DNA of 64,000 nt from Arcuatula senhousia (taxonomy: Eukaryota; Mollusca; Bivalvia; Mytilida; Mytilidae), in the NCBI GenBank assembly GCA_963971305.1, contig OZ020306.1, positions 37,221,512 through 37,285,511 of the forward strand, given 5' to 3'. Of the stretch, positions 44,163 to 55,700 are shown piece by piece; position 1 is the stretch's first letter; every line of letters starts with the position of its first letter. A model generated the notes under the pieces. It had not been told where the DNA came from, searched no databases, and saw nothing but the letters and a program-made list of their open reading frames with translations. Both the position numbers and the translations under genes were made by a program.

Positions 44163-47100
44163 GTAGGTGCCTCAATTTAAAATTAATAAAATCAAAATAA
44201 TACAATTTTTTAACCTGATGTGATTAAAAAGTATCCGATGTTCTTTTTTCTTCCAATCATTTTTCATTCTTTTTCTGGCCACCAATTTCCACATTCTGAC
44301 CAAAATGTCATATTTAAGAAATGAAACGAAATATAATCAATCTAAAAAAATCAATTAAAAACATCATTTTATTTAGGGACGCTATTTAGAAGTTTCCTGA
44401 TTTTTTTTCTATAAACCCTTGGAGCCTGATTTGGGTTTTCTTTTCTATCAAGTATTTTCAATCTTTTTAGAGATACTTAAAGATTCTGCACACCAATTGC
44501 TGTGATTCGAATGCTCCTGATGAAAATATATATGCACAAACAACATTTAATGGCGCTCGCTACGGTTTTCTACAACCGACTTAACCTTAACTGGTATAAG
44601 AAAATCTTTGGACCCAAATGCGCCTATCTTTAGAGTAGTTGTTAAAAAAATTGAACTCGAAACACGTGTTCTTTGCAGCTTTTAGCAGAAAAAAATGGTG
44701 ATTTTCAATCGGTAAGTGCTTTCAATAAACGTTTTCTTCCTTGTTATTAAGTTACAAGATACTGGCAAATATAATCGGTTAATAACTTTTTAGTAAATGG
44801 TGCATGGTCGGAATGGAGTGATTGGGGAAACTGTACACAATCGTGTGGAAATACAGAGAAGTATGAAACACGGTTTAGGACTTGTACTAACCCATCGCCA
44901 GCACACGGAGGAGGAACGTGCGTCGGTGAAAAGATAGAAGTTCGAGAGTGCTCAACTGCCTATCCATGTTCAGGTACCACTAACTATTTGAATATAAGTT
45001 TTCGCTTTCTTATAGTCCTGTGTGGGGTCATTGTTGCGAATATGCCTGCAGCTGAGCCTAGCTTGTCGTAAGTATCGACAAAGGGTCTTGGGATTCTGAC
45101 ATCGGGTTACTGTTTAGCCCACAGAGAGACCAAGTATGTACCCTAAATGGCTGAAATGGGTAGTTCTAAATTTCATTCCCCTACCTACCTCTCCCTTTTC
45201 CTCTGGTCTTCAAAATTTATTGTCCCGACCCAGCCCCATATTTCATATATCATCATAATTTCATGTTCATTTTATCATCTTTTTTCAAGTTCAAGACCTT
45301 TAAGTAACTTATATAGCAAAACACCAACTCACTCACTTACCTACTCATTCGTTTTCAAAAGAAGCAGAGGAACCAATGGGGCATCCGAATGTCATTAGTC
45401 CGAAAGGGCAGAGACAAAACCAGTAAACACCAACAAGTACAAGACAAAAAAAAGAAATATGTAAAACATGGAAACACAAAAATAACTAAATATCAATCAA
45501 CAACGACAACTCCAGTCGAAACGATAGTGAACTCAGGTGCTCCGGAAGAGTAAGCAGTTCCTGCTTGGTATAGCACTCCCGTCGCGTTGTCAATTCAGTG
45601 TGTCAAATCCTGTAAAGGAAGACAAAACAAAACCCTATGACAAACCAACATCTGCACTCATCCGAGAGATCGAAATCCCATATTTGTCATGATTTCTTGA
45701 GTGAAGACAACAACCGAGGAGAACCATAACCCTGTGTAAGCAATTTTTGCGTCAGACGTGACGCTCTGCTAAGGAAATCGATGTAAATCAGAAGCAAGTG
45801 AGTTTTAGGGTGAAACGTCCTTTTCTCAGCACATGTGCCGCACAGGGCGTTCAGTTTTAATGGTGACGGGAACTATCATTTTTGGACAGGTACAGATAGT
45901 AATCACCACAGGTTTTTTCATTGATTTCTATGAAAAATTTTAAAACATCGAAAAAATATTCTAAATTCAATTTTGAAAAAAAAAAATTGCACCAAAATAT
46001 CAAGTATTGTTCTTATTTATCTTATGTTCTGTGATTACAATTTGAAATGGTCTTTTTTTCAAATTTGAATAAAGTATTTAACAAAAGATATTTCCATAGA
46101 ATAGTTTTTGGAAACATTATTAATTAACATAGAAAGTTATACAAATTTAGAGTTACCAAATACTTTTGGCACATAATTGTAACTGACAAATCTAATTACA
46201 CATAGTTGTGCAAGTCCATTTTTAAGTAAAGTACAAATCATTGAACAACTAAGTTTCTTAGCGATAACCCACTTTTGATCTTTAGAGACGACAAGCCGAT
46301 GTCTGAGACCACTTGGCCATTCATGGACGAAAAATTGATAGTTAAATTCAAGCGTAGAATGATCCCCGGCAAATGAAGGGGCGAGCCCAGAAGTGGCCCA
46401 AGGGACCCGGGTCCCTTTCCCCTTTTTCCAGAACAAATTGATTGGATATAAGAAATAATTTAAGCATGACTAAAGTGTCCCCTTCTTTAGTCAGTCTTTG
46501 CCCCCCTTCTTAAAGTATCTTCATTCGCCACTGAATGTCATTTTGAGACTGGTGCTTAATTTGATTTTGTATAGGTGGCGAGGGATGGTCTCTATGGGAA
46601 GATTGGAACGAGTGTTCGTCTTATTGTGGTGAGGGAAATACAACACGACAGAGAACATGTAAAGAGGTTATACCACACCGAGGAAATACTATCTGTACAC
46701 GGTCAGATTATGAAACTACATCATGTATAGGAGATTGTAAGGGTATGTAAGCAAGACATTTAAGACATTTCAGAATATTCTGTTTTTGATTTTGTGATTC
46801 CAATCGTTAGAATTGCAAAAGTTTTATGCGCAGTTGTTTTTTCTCGAATTGCAACTTTGTTGTTAAAATGCTAAAAATGAACAGAAGGGGAGAACTGTAA
46901 TTGATTCAAAAGTATCTGTAAAAAGTTCTACAAACAATTAGATAACAATTCAACACACACACAAAAAAAACCAACTGGTTTCTGGTTTGGCTTTAACACA
47001 ACATATATCTAAATCGGAAGAAATTATAAAGAAAAAAACCCCCAAAACATATGTTACTCTTATTGAACCCAAGGACCGCAAATGAAGAGGAAGTTTTACC

Positions 47101-49589
47101 GCGCCAAAAACCTGGTTTATACCACGATTTCTTATGAAATGCTTGCACCAATTAAGTCAGGACCATTGAGATCTTCAACTTTGTCGATATATCTTCCTTA
47201 TTTTGTCTTTTCTCTTGGACATTGATAATGATCCTCCAAGTTCTGTATTTTTTTTTATTACTTTCATTTTCTAGGAACTTGGGGTGGTTGGGGAGAATGG
47301 TCTGAGTGTGATGTAACCTGCGGAGAAGGGTTAACATCTAGGACAAGAGATTGTAACTCTAGCATGCCTGGGACCGAGAGTCTTGTTAAATGTGATGGGT
47401 ATGACGAGGAAATAATAAGATGCAGCAATGGGGATTGCCCAGGTAAAGTTCAATGAAATGTAACAAAATACACTTTGTCTTTAAGGCTGAAAGGAATTTA
47501 CTTCCCATTAAACTACTACTACTAGTAATTAACCATAGACTCTTTTTTGTGGATAAGTAAGAATGAAGCATAAGTTAGGTAAAAATGGCCATAGGAAATT
47601 TTATGCATGAGCGTAATATGACAAGATGATAGGAGATCGATGATTTTATATTTCGGCCTGACCTGTGCTCCACTGGTACATGGTAGCTGAAATCCTAAAT
47701 GGAAACTTTGAGACATCAAGAACACGCCCCCTTATACGGTCCCCAATATTTTTCCTTCGACTGTTTTTTTTTCAAGAGGATACAGGTGCTGGCTTGCTTG
47801 GTATACAAAGGAAGTGCAAAATTTGCTTTTCTTAAAGCAGTTTATCTTTCAACGATACTATTAACATTAATTTAAAGGAACGTAATGAGAGAAAATATTG
47901 TCCTAAATACCTAAATTCGTATTTCTGATTTTTGTTTAGTTGTGTCATTTTATGATTTGACAAGTTTTTTGAAAACTAAGATGACAGTACCTTTAAAACA
48001 TTATATGTCATTTTAACGTTTTCTGCTTTCTACGATGTGAGAAAAGATGTCCTGGAATTTATAGTTGTAATATTGTTTTGATAAATATGCTGCCCTTGTG
48101 ATACATCTTTGCTTTCTTAAAATTAAAACGTAAGACCAAAATTTAATTTACTCACCTTATACGATAAGGTCTTTTGAGTTTTATATCTTAAGAAAAAAGC
48201 TTATTCCATATCAAGAAGAAGCAAAGGTGTACCAAAGGGGTAATCAGTATCATAAAACCGTAAAGACAAAGACAAAACCGGCAGACAAAAACTCATCACA
48301 ACAAAACAAACCACATAACAACATAAAACACACACACATAACAACAAAACCGCATTCAGCAACGTGAACTCAAGTCGAAACGAGAGTGAACTCAGGTGCT
48401 CCGGAAGAGTAAGCAGTTCCTGCTTGCTATAGCACACCCGTCACGTTGCCAAAGATCGATTAAGTGTTGGTCAAATCCGGAAAGGATGACATTACAAAAC
48501 TCTATGTCAAACCAACATCTGTGCTCATCTGAGAGATAGAAGAGATTTTTGCATTAATTATTTAATCGACAGCGGGACCAGTCTGGAGTCTATGGTCAGA
48601 ATGGAATGAGTGTAGTGCAACATGTGGGAGCGGTATTCAGTCTCGAGAGAGAAACTGTACTTCACCTAACAATGAAAGTCATGGCTCCAATTGTACTGGA
48701 ATGAATCTTGAAGAAAAGTCTTGTAACCTAGAAAATTGTACGGGTGAGTACTCCCATAAGAATTTATACTGTAACATTTTACATAGCAGACACAAAAAAA
48801 GAGAGAAAAATAAAATATACCTTAAAATCAGCATTTTCAAATATCATTTGATGCAGAGTTCTTTTCAAGGGATCGACAATTTAACTTGAAGGAGGGGCCT
48901 TGGTGTTTCCTTAATATTCTGGAAATGATTTTTGATAAAACATATTTTGACAGCAAAGATGAAGAAAATAATATTCCGAAGAAGGATTACTGCCGTATAA
49001 AATAATGCTTATATTTGAAAAAAATTGTCAAGTTCCCTTTAAGAAATAAAATATTCTGGAAAAAAAATACAGCCCCTTCAAGCTAAATGGTTGGTCCCTA
49101 ATGTTTCTTCAATTTTTGTGGTGATAGAAAAACATAACGCCATAATACAATAGAGTGATATTTCCATTGCAAGGGTTTCTTTAACAGTTGAAGGTCTTTG
49201 GTCTGAATGGGATTTATGGAGTGAGTGTAGTGTTACTTGTGGTAATGGAATCAAGTCACGTAGTCGTATCTGCACAGACCCAAAAGACATAAATGGAGAG
49301 GAAGTTGTCTGTGTAGGAAACGCAACAGACGAACAGACCTGTAGTTTAGCAGCTTGCCCACGTAATGCATCTTTATTGTTGATATTTACGATAATAATAT
49401 CTTCTTTAATATTAAACTAACATCAATATACTCATAATCAATAGACAAGAAGTAAAAGTGAACTATTTGGGTAATATAATGTTGTAAATCCTCAAAGGCA
49501 AAGACAAAATCAGAAGACACAAAGCCACTTTGAATACATACCCCACAACACACCACCACCACCACCACCACCACCACCACCACCACCAC

Positions 49590-49623
<34 letters not shown>

Positions 49624-51490
49624 CGACACATATTACAACAAAACCACAATCAACAACGTAAACAGAAATCTCGGGTGCTCCAGATAAGCTCCTGCTTGCT
49701 AAACTAAAACACACTTGTCAAGTGTGGATCGAATTCGGTAAATACCAAACCTACCAATATCTTCGCATATCTGAGAGATAAATGTAATATCTTTTAAATA
49801 GGTACATAATAAACGATTGCTTTTGATTCAAATAGTGCTCATTACGTGTTTCAGTTACTTGTCCTACTAACTATGAATTGGTTGGAACCCAATGTTTCCA
49901 GTACAAAGGTGTTGCAACCGACTATTTAGGAGCCCAGGAAGTCTGTCAGAGGGGTGGAAAAGGTTTGGCCAGACTGGACAACACGGAAGTAGTAGCAGCC
50001 GTCAGTGCTTGGATCACTATCGCGTTCGGTGGAGGTATACATATATGGTTAAACAGTACTTAACTTGGTTTTATAGTTTTTTTATACAATATAACTTCGT
50101 ACTAAAAGACGTCTTACGCTTTATCTTGAAAATATATATCAGATGAATTATAATAATCATGCTTTGAGATTTAGGTATAGATAATGTTTTTTGAAGGTTC
50201 ATTTCTTAAAACAATATTTTTTTTGCATTATGACAATGCCCTAGTTTGCACTGAAATTATTTTATATATATATATATATGTCTATTGATGTGACAACTAT
50301 TCTAATACACCTGTCCATTGGATCATAGAAGGAAAGGTGTACCAAAGAGGCAATCAAATATCGTAAAAACGAAAAGACAGAGACAAAATTGGACGACACA
50401 AAATCATCTCAACAAAACAAACCACAATACAAACAAAAATCACACAGAACAACCTTACAGCAATCAGTTATGTGAACTCAAGTCGAAACGAGAGTGAACA
50501 CAGGTGCTCCGGGAGAGTAAGCAGTTTCTTCTTTCTATAGCACATCCGTATTGTTGCCAACTATTGATTCAGTATGGACCAAAACCGGTTAGGATGTCAA
50601 TACCAAAACTCTATCTCAAACCAGCAAGTGTGTCATCTGAGATATAGAAATCCCGTTTTGTCTACCAGCATAGATGTCTTTCGTAACCTTGAGTGACGGC
50701 ATCGTAACACTGTGTTAACATTTTGAAATGATTCGGGGTTGGTAATGTGTTTTATAGAAGTCTGAAGATCTGCAACGAAACATTTGTTTGCCAGTCAGCA
50801 AAACTAGGATAATACTGAAATATATATAGCAACCTGCACTATGAGGAGCGTCATATTCCACTCGGCCAGCTAGACAATATCAAAATAACCACTTTCGCTT
50901 ACCTGAAGATATTTCTCTTGGGTGCAGTTTAACAAAATGGTGTTGTTCAGAATATTCGATTTCTTTTAGTTTCGAGCATAAATGTCACGTAACTTTGTTT
51001 GTTTGTTGTTTGTTTTATATCCAATCAAAAACACGTAAATTAAACAATCTATGAAAATGGACACTTTAGATTTATATGCATACATGTTATGTACCAAACA
51101 TAAATAAAATATAGGCTATAATTACAGTGAATACTTATGGAATACGCTTAATTGTGGGCTGTGTCGTGTACACTTGTTCCACATCTCATTATTTTCTATT
51201 TAATGTAATTTACTTAACTAAACATTCTGCAATTAAAAGACAACGATATATTTTCAGTTATAGATAATTTTCCTGATTTTTGGATAAGTGGAATCGATAT
51301 TGACCAAGATCTAAAATTCTTTCACCAAGATGGTACAGAGATCACGTGGTTTTATTGGGGGCAGAATGAACCAAATGGCGTTCAGGATATACCAACATGC
51401 ATTCAAGTGATGGGTATCCAGGATTTCAGATGGTATGATACGGATTGTTTTGCTCAGTATCCTTACGTCTGTGAAGCAGATCCAATATAA
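43928..51490 (+). CDS. Type II membrane protein: five thrombospondin type-1 repeats plus C-type lectin domain
   Basis: Eight exons (43928-44162, 44794-44973, 46575-46742, 47275-47442, 48573-48743, 49188-49361, 49855-50034, 51258-51490) with GT-AG borders sum to 1,509 nt, an unbroken 502-residue protein. Residues 1-42 are basic and cytosolic, about 43-69 form one hydrophobic helix (IITFVAGLAIGSLLVLVLAY), and there is no cleavable signal, so the rest is extracellular. Exons 2-6 each encode one TSP1 repeat with WxxWxxW and CxxxCG. Exons 7-8 encode a six-cysteine lectin fold with EPN (mannose-type sugar specificity) and WYDTDC where WND is usual. Every intron is phase 1, the exon-shuffling class. 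A pattern-recognition or cell-surface adhesion role on haemocytes or epithelium is inferred. The first Met is chosen because the helix follows; an upstream non-coding exon is possible. Confidence 0.88.
44794..44973 (+). CDS. Lectin gene exon 2: TSP1 repeat 1
   Basis: WSEWSDWGNCTQSCG starts the repeat. All six cysteines are present, with CTQSCG matching the O-fucosylation motif C-x-x-S/T-C. Borders TTTTTAG| and CAG|GTACCA, phases 1-1. Confidence 0.88.
45090..45350 (+). repeat. Dispersed repeat family DR3, copy 3
   Basis: TTTAGCCCACAGAGAGAC, CCTACCTACCTCTCCCTTTT, TTCATGTTCATTTTATCATC, then an ACTCACTCACTTACCTACTC tail, as in the copies at 36.9 and 41.2 kb. Confidence 0.55.
45395..45800 (-). 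mobile_element. Retroelement 3' fragment in intron 2
   Basis: ACTCAGGTGCTCCGGAAGAG, TAAGCAGTTCCTGCTTGGTA, GAGAGATCGAAATCCCATAT, TTTCTTGAGTGAAGACAACA and CAATTTTTGCGTCAGACGTG correspond in order to 31,600-31,990, so it reaches into the coding tail of the family. It is diverged and 5'-truncated. Confidence 0.75.
46575..46742 (+). CDS. Lectin gene exon 3: TSP1 repeat 2
   Basis: WSLWEDWNECSSYCGEG begins the repeat. CSSYCG has Tyr at the position fucosylated in other repeats, so this one is probably unmodified there. Borders TATAG| and AAGG|GTATGT, phases 1-1. Confidence 0.85.
47275..47442 (+). CDS. Lectin gene exon 4: TSP1 repeat 3
   Basis: WGGWGEWSECDVTCGEG begins the repeat and GDCP ends it. 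The acceptor TTTTCTAG has a long T tract. Donor CAG|GTAAAG. Phases 1-1. Confidence 0.87.
48215..48540 (-). mobile_element. Young retroelement 3' fragment in intron 4, 32 bp from exon 5
   Basis: It is almost identical to 31,545-31,860 (GCAAAGGTGTACCAAAGGGG through GAAAGGATGACATTACAAAA). It ends abruptly at GAGAGATAGAA, so the 5' part is missing. AAGAAG flanks the left and AGAAGA the right edge, a possible 5-6-bp target duplication. The frame on its minus strand is UTR, not a gene. Confidence 0.85.
48573..48743 (+). CDS. Lectin gene exon 5: TSP1 repeat 4
   Basis: WSLWSEWNECSATCGSG begins the repeat; several N-x-S/T sites follow (NCTS, NESH, NCTG). Acceptor AATCGACAG, donor ACGG|GTGAGT, phases 1-1. 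Confidence 0.87.
49188..49361 (+). CDS. Lectin gene exon 6: TSP1 repeat 5
   Basis: WSEWDLWSECSVTCGNG begins the repeat and CSLAACP ends it. Borders TTTAACAG| and CCAC|GTAATG, phases 1-1. Confidence 0.87.
49492..49788 (-). mobile_element. Diverged retroelement 3' fragment in intron 6 with (CCA)n and poly-A
   Basis: GGTGCTCCAGATAAGCTCCT, CCTGCTTGCTAAACT and CATATCTGAGAGATAAATGT follow the family order. The copy has been interrupted by a 40-base CAC/CCA run (49,551-49,590) and 30 A (49,591-49,620). Confidence 0.65.
49551..49620 (+). repeat. (CCA)13 microsatellite followed by A30
   Basis: An uninterrupted CAC/CCA run then 30 adenines. The open frames across it are artefacts. Confidence 0.95.
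49855..50034 (+). CDS. Lectin gene exon 7: C-type lectin domain, first half
   Basis: TCPTNYELVGTQCFQYKGV, then GAQEVCQRGGKGLARLDNTE, typical of the N-terminal loop and helix 2 of long-form lectin domains. Acceptor GTTTCAG, donor GGAG|GTATAC. Confidence 0.88.
50330..50740 (-). mobile_element. Retroelement 3' fragment in intron 7
   Basis: GAAAGGTGTACCAAAGAGGC, AACAGGTGCTCCGGGAGAG, TAGCACATCC, CATCTGAGATATAGAAATCC and TTGAGTGACGGCATCGTAAC correspond in order to 31,545-31,950. It is moderately diverged and 5'-truncated. A (TA)n run lies just before it (50,263-50,279). Confidence 0.75.
51258..51490 (+). CDS. Lectin gene exon 8: C-type lectin domain, second half, and stop
   Basis: FWISGIDIDQD, TWFYWGQNEPNG (EPN sugar/Ca site), then CIQVMGIQDFRWYDTDCFAQ and YVCEADPI with TAA at 51,488. 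Acceptor ATTTTCAG with a long AT-rich tract. Confidence 0.9.
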
Positions 51491-51895
51491 AAAGTGTAAG
51501 AAGATATGTATTGGCATAATGCTCATATGCATATTCTATCCTTTGGTATTGTATTTTGCAGTAAATCTTCAATTTGCTAGAACTGGAGCGCCTAAAAAAT
51601 ATAACGTAATTTATATTAAGTATGTAGTTTTTTGTTTGTTTTTGTTTTTGTTTATTTTCAACGATAATCTCATTTTATCCCCTGTATAATGATTTATATA
51701 CCTTTTACACATCCTAATAATTTTTACATTTTAACAGCAAACAAACTTGTATCACCATAATATGATAATTTGAATGGCTAAATGTTTGATCTTAGTAAAA
51801 TTTGCCACATTCATAAAATTGATTTAAAGGAACTATTAATATTGCTTTGATTGTAATCTTTTATTGTTAACCTGACTGTATTATTACTCTGTTTT

Positions 51896-51901
51896 AATAA
51901 A
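51896..51901 (+). terminator. Candidate polyadenylation signal of the lectin gene
   Basis: AATAAA about 400 bases after the stop codon, followed by TTGTTTTCAG-type GT/T-rich sequence. Confidence 0.4.
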
Positions 51902-51919
51902 ATTGTTTTCAGAATGTTC

Positions 51920-54900
51920 AGTTTCATTAAAACCAAAAACATATTGATATCAGACGTCAACGATTTGTAATTTTGTTACAAATACATTTGACGTTTTATT
52001 AGACACCATGAACAGAGTCCAATAAGCATAAAAAAACCTTGGTTTATGTCAATGTATGTATCTGATGAATTACAACTAAATTATCCTTCATTAAGTATAG
52101 GAATGTGTTGTCAAGCGTTAACAAACTGTAATTTCATATGGTCATCAATTGGTGATTAACCGTCATCTAATCTTATAACGAGTCGCATCAAATACCATCA
52201 GCAATGATTGACAAGTTTATATTACTTTGAACAACGGTGTAGCATTTTAGGGCTGCATAAAATAGGACGGAAGCTGATAATTTAGAAGAATGTGTGTTGA
52301 TGTGACATTTGGTTATTAACTAGAAAACAATTTTGAGGACATTACCGGTCCAAATGATGTTCTTTGTGAAATTCCCTATATGGAAGCTAAAGGGAGATTT
52401 ATATTTATTAGGCCATTAAATGCAAAAATCCTTTGCAATCTAGTTCTAATTATCCTCTCATATATTTCTTAATGGGGAAAGAGATGGTTTGTCTTTTAAA
52501 GCACTAAAAAGGTTAATAACAATATGTTAGAATGCTATTTGTAACAGGAATACATTCTGTTGCGTGCTTGGTTGATGGCAAAAACGTTAATGGTATTTAG
52601 GAGAAAGAACTTGACTGAAAGACATTGCAACGCACTATTGAGAGCACTAACGACCTTTTATTCAAATTGACTAAGATCGACATCAATAATTGTAAAGTTT
52701 TAGGGCAGTTTGGTATACCGTGTAGGACGAAGGATTAGAAGAGAGATTTTACTTAAATGATTTAAAAAAGTCATTCATATTTAGAATAAAAATTAAATAA
52801 AAAAAAAATCCCAAACAATCATTTTATGGTAAATTTTGACAGAAGTACGTCACTGCTTGCAATGAAAGAAGGGGAGTGGGTGGCGTTATAAATTCTGGTT
52901 TCAACCACACTTTACTTAGTTCTTGAAATCAGGCAGCCTGTACCAAGTGAGGACCATTGCGATCTTCAGTTTCGTCGGTGAGTATTTGCATTACTTTGCC
53001 TTTTTTCTAGAGTCATCTCAGTTAAGAATTTCTGTTATTATCTTAATTTGAACCAAAAGAGCATCGATCCAAATCTGATGAATACCAGATTTCTGTCAAC
53101 AACAATTGATGACAACAATCAGGCAAATAGCATCCAGTTTGACATATTAAATAATATTGGGAGCAAAAAGCATTCACACTCGTAAACGTTATATCGTCAA
53201 AAATGGGGGCCATGGACCTTTCTACAGATTTATTATCTTGCAAAGTTGGTGACCTAAAACTGTTTTTCAATAGATTATATAATATTACACAACTATAAAG
53301 GAAAATGAATTATTAAGCATAGTTTCTGTTTGCTAAAGCACACCCTTCATTTTGCTAACGGTCAATATAGCGTGTGAAATCAAGTAAAATAGGATTTGGA
53401 CCTTCCATTATAAGAAAGCCTAATTTTTCCTACACAATTCTTTGCAAAAAATATCACACATTATCCCGTCAATTAGCTCCCTTGAAAATAGATGTTTAAT
53501 TTCGTTATAAATATCAGTCTTATAATCATTTCAGTAATAAGTTAAAATGAAAAATAAAATTCTGCATTTCTTGTATTATTTTAAGGTATTCTAATTAAAA
53601 TGCAGAGTAAAAATGTCAAAGATGTCGAAAAAAAGATACCAAGCAAATACCTCGAACCACCTGACATACAGGTAATAAGAAAATACCAAACTATTAAGAT
53701 CAATTTCAAAGTATCGACATATAATTATCACCAGAGAAGGTGGATATACAATCAAAAGTATGCAATGGTAAAACAGATCCAACACTTAAAGAAACAAGAG
53801 TCTTCGCACTTTATGCAGTTACTAGAAAAGCTGCAAAGGATTTTGCGATGAGTACTTAAGGTAAATGGGGTGTGTCAAAAGCTATCCATAGATCTTAAAT
53901 TTTGGCCACATGTAGCCCTAGATTAGTTCTTTATGTCTCGATGATAAAATCGCCATAAGTTCACCATAAGAATTTTGGTAGATATAACTTTGGAAAATGC
54001 ATGATTTTAGTACTTTTTATTAAGAATCAATAGGGAAAATTCTAATTAATTCTACCTAAAAAAATCCACTCCACAGATTTTTCTTAAAATCTGTGTAAAA
54101 TCTTTGTTTTGTATGGATTTAGAAAAATACTCAATAAAAATTAAAGTTCACCACCAATTTGTTGAAAAAGTGAACATGTGTTTACTTATTATTTCTATAC
54201 AAATTATCTCCACTTAAAAAGTGCGGGAAAATATTTAAATTTGCAAAGAACGTGTATTTTATCCAATTTTTTGTTGTTATGATCAATTCTGATGCTTACC
54301 TTGCACAAAAGGAATCAATAAGAATACCAAGCATTATGAATTTTAAAGTTATGATATATGTGCAAAAAAGATGCTCAGTGATAGACACCCCATCTACCTT
54401 AAGACTCCTTTATAATGTTTCAACTGAGACCAGGAAAACCTAAATGTCCCGAAAATACAAAAACAAATATTTTCACTTTAGTATAGTATACACACCGTTA
54501 TAAAGTTGTATTTTTATAAATCCCTTTTCAGTCATTGCAGTCTTGTAGTTTTGAGATTCAAGAAGACAAAAGTAACCTTTAAAGCTTCTTTTCAGATCAT
54601 TATGCAGTATTGCAAATATTTCCCGATTTTTTTTGTCATCATACACAACACTTGGGAATTAGTTTGTAGCTTTACCTAAATAGTTCCATAATCACTGGCA
54701 TTTTCTGTTAACATGGTTGTGACGTCACCACTGGATTTATAACTCACCATTGTGTTAATACTATGTCTTGATCCTAAAAAAATTAGTTTTTTTAAAATTG
54801 CATTTAAATAAATGCAATCAAATACTATATTTAGATACAGGTGCAACTTTTAAATCTCTCATCCTCCGCAAAACTATAAGGTAATTCTACAATCTTTTTG

Positions 54901-55220
54901 TTTTGATAATTCAATAAATAGATTAAATAGATAAAAGTTGATACCAGCACTTCTCAGGAAGCTAAGTCTATTCTATTTGATTGAATAATTTTTGATAATT
55001 AATATTGAGTTCCATGTAAAAAAATACACCAACTGCTCTACTTACTTTTAATTTGCATGCATGAACTAAACAACAATCACATTTTTGTTCTATTTGAAAT
55101 TTTGTAAGATATCTACCTTAATAATAAGATGAAATGCAAGGAACAAGAGTTTTTTTTCATATCCTTTTTAAACAATTTTTATCAAACTCAAGCTTCAAAT
55201 TCGGGATTAAAAATTAGCCG
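51920..55220. other. Long intergenic stretch, no gene supported
   Basis: Short frames such as 53,600-53,851 (+) have no recognised motif. Around 52,946-53,010 AGGACCATTGCGATCTTCA resembles 47,157-47,220 inside intron 3 (AGGACCATTGAGATCTTCA), so a small dispersed repeat is shared. A hairpin CACAGATTTTT-CTTA-AAATCTGTG lies near 54,073-54,097. Confidence 0.45.
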
Positions 55221-55224
55221 AGAT

Positions 55225-55495
55225 GAGTTAAGCTTCATGCAAATCTCTGAAGTCTGTAGAAACAAAAATTACAACAAAGTTCCAGACAATCAATTGTGCT
55301 ACGTCTGATGCGCGATTCGTAGGTTCAAGGCTCATCAGAGATGCTCTACCCGAAATATTGATTGAATCACACACTATATCCAGAATATGAAGAGCATAGA
55401 ACAATAAAGCCAAAAATACCGAACAGGAAAACCAAATTAGGACTAAGGTCAAACTTTTTCTGGGGTAGGCAGAACCTATGGGTTTATACAATTTT
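55225..55495 (-). repeat. Dispersed repeat family DR1, reverse copy 4
   Basis: Reverse complement order: TCAGAGATGCTCTACC, ATGAAGAGCATAGAACAATA, AAACCAAATTAGGACTAAGG and CTTTTTCTGGGGTAGGCAG, matching the DR1 block order read backwards. The 88-codon frame here is a repeat artefact. Confidence 0.65.
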
Positions 55496-55544
55496 GAAAT
55501 TTAAATGGACAATTTATGTGTTTTGATGTGTTCTACAACATAAA

Positions 55545-55700
55545 AGTGTTGATGCCGGAGCGGGCTAATCTCGGGGAATTAAAACTCCACCAATAGCGAT
55601 AATCTTCAAAAAATAGAACAAAGTTCCAGACAATTGAATTTGTCACGCCTGACGCACATTTTGTCTATTTAACACTCATCAGAAGCGATTAACCCGACAT
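55545..55700 (-). repeat. Dispersed repeat family DR1, reverse copy 5 (partial)
   Basis: TTAAAACTCCACCAATAGC, ATAGAACAAAGTTCCAGACA and GTCACGCCTGACGCACATTT are the inverse of 39,300-39,410. Confidence 0.6.

Larger units (their letters stand above)
44974..46574. other. Intron 2 with two repeat insertions
   Basis: It holds DR3 copy 3 (45,090-45,350), a retroelement tail (45,395-45,800) and a perfect 18-bp palindrome AAGGGACCCGGGTCCCTT (46,400-46,417). No exon was found. Confidence 0.7.

Noticed and set aside
53600..53851. 83-codon plus-strand frame rich in Lys/Gln
   Set aside because: No splice context, motif or conserved pattern; it is compatible with chance in AT-rich DNA.
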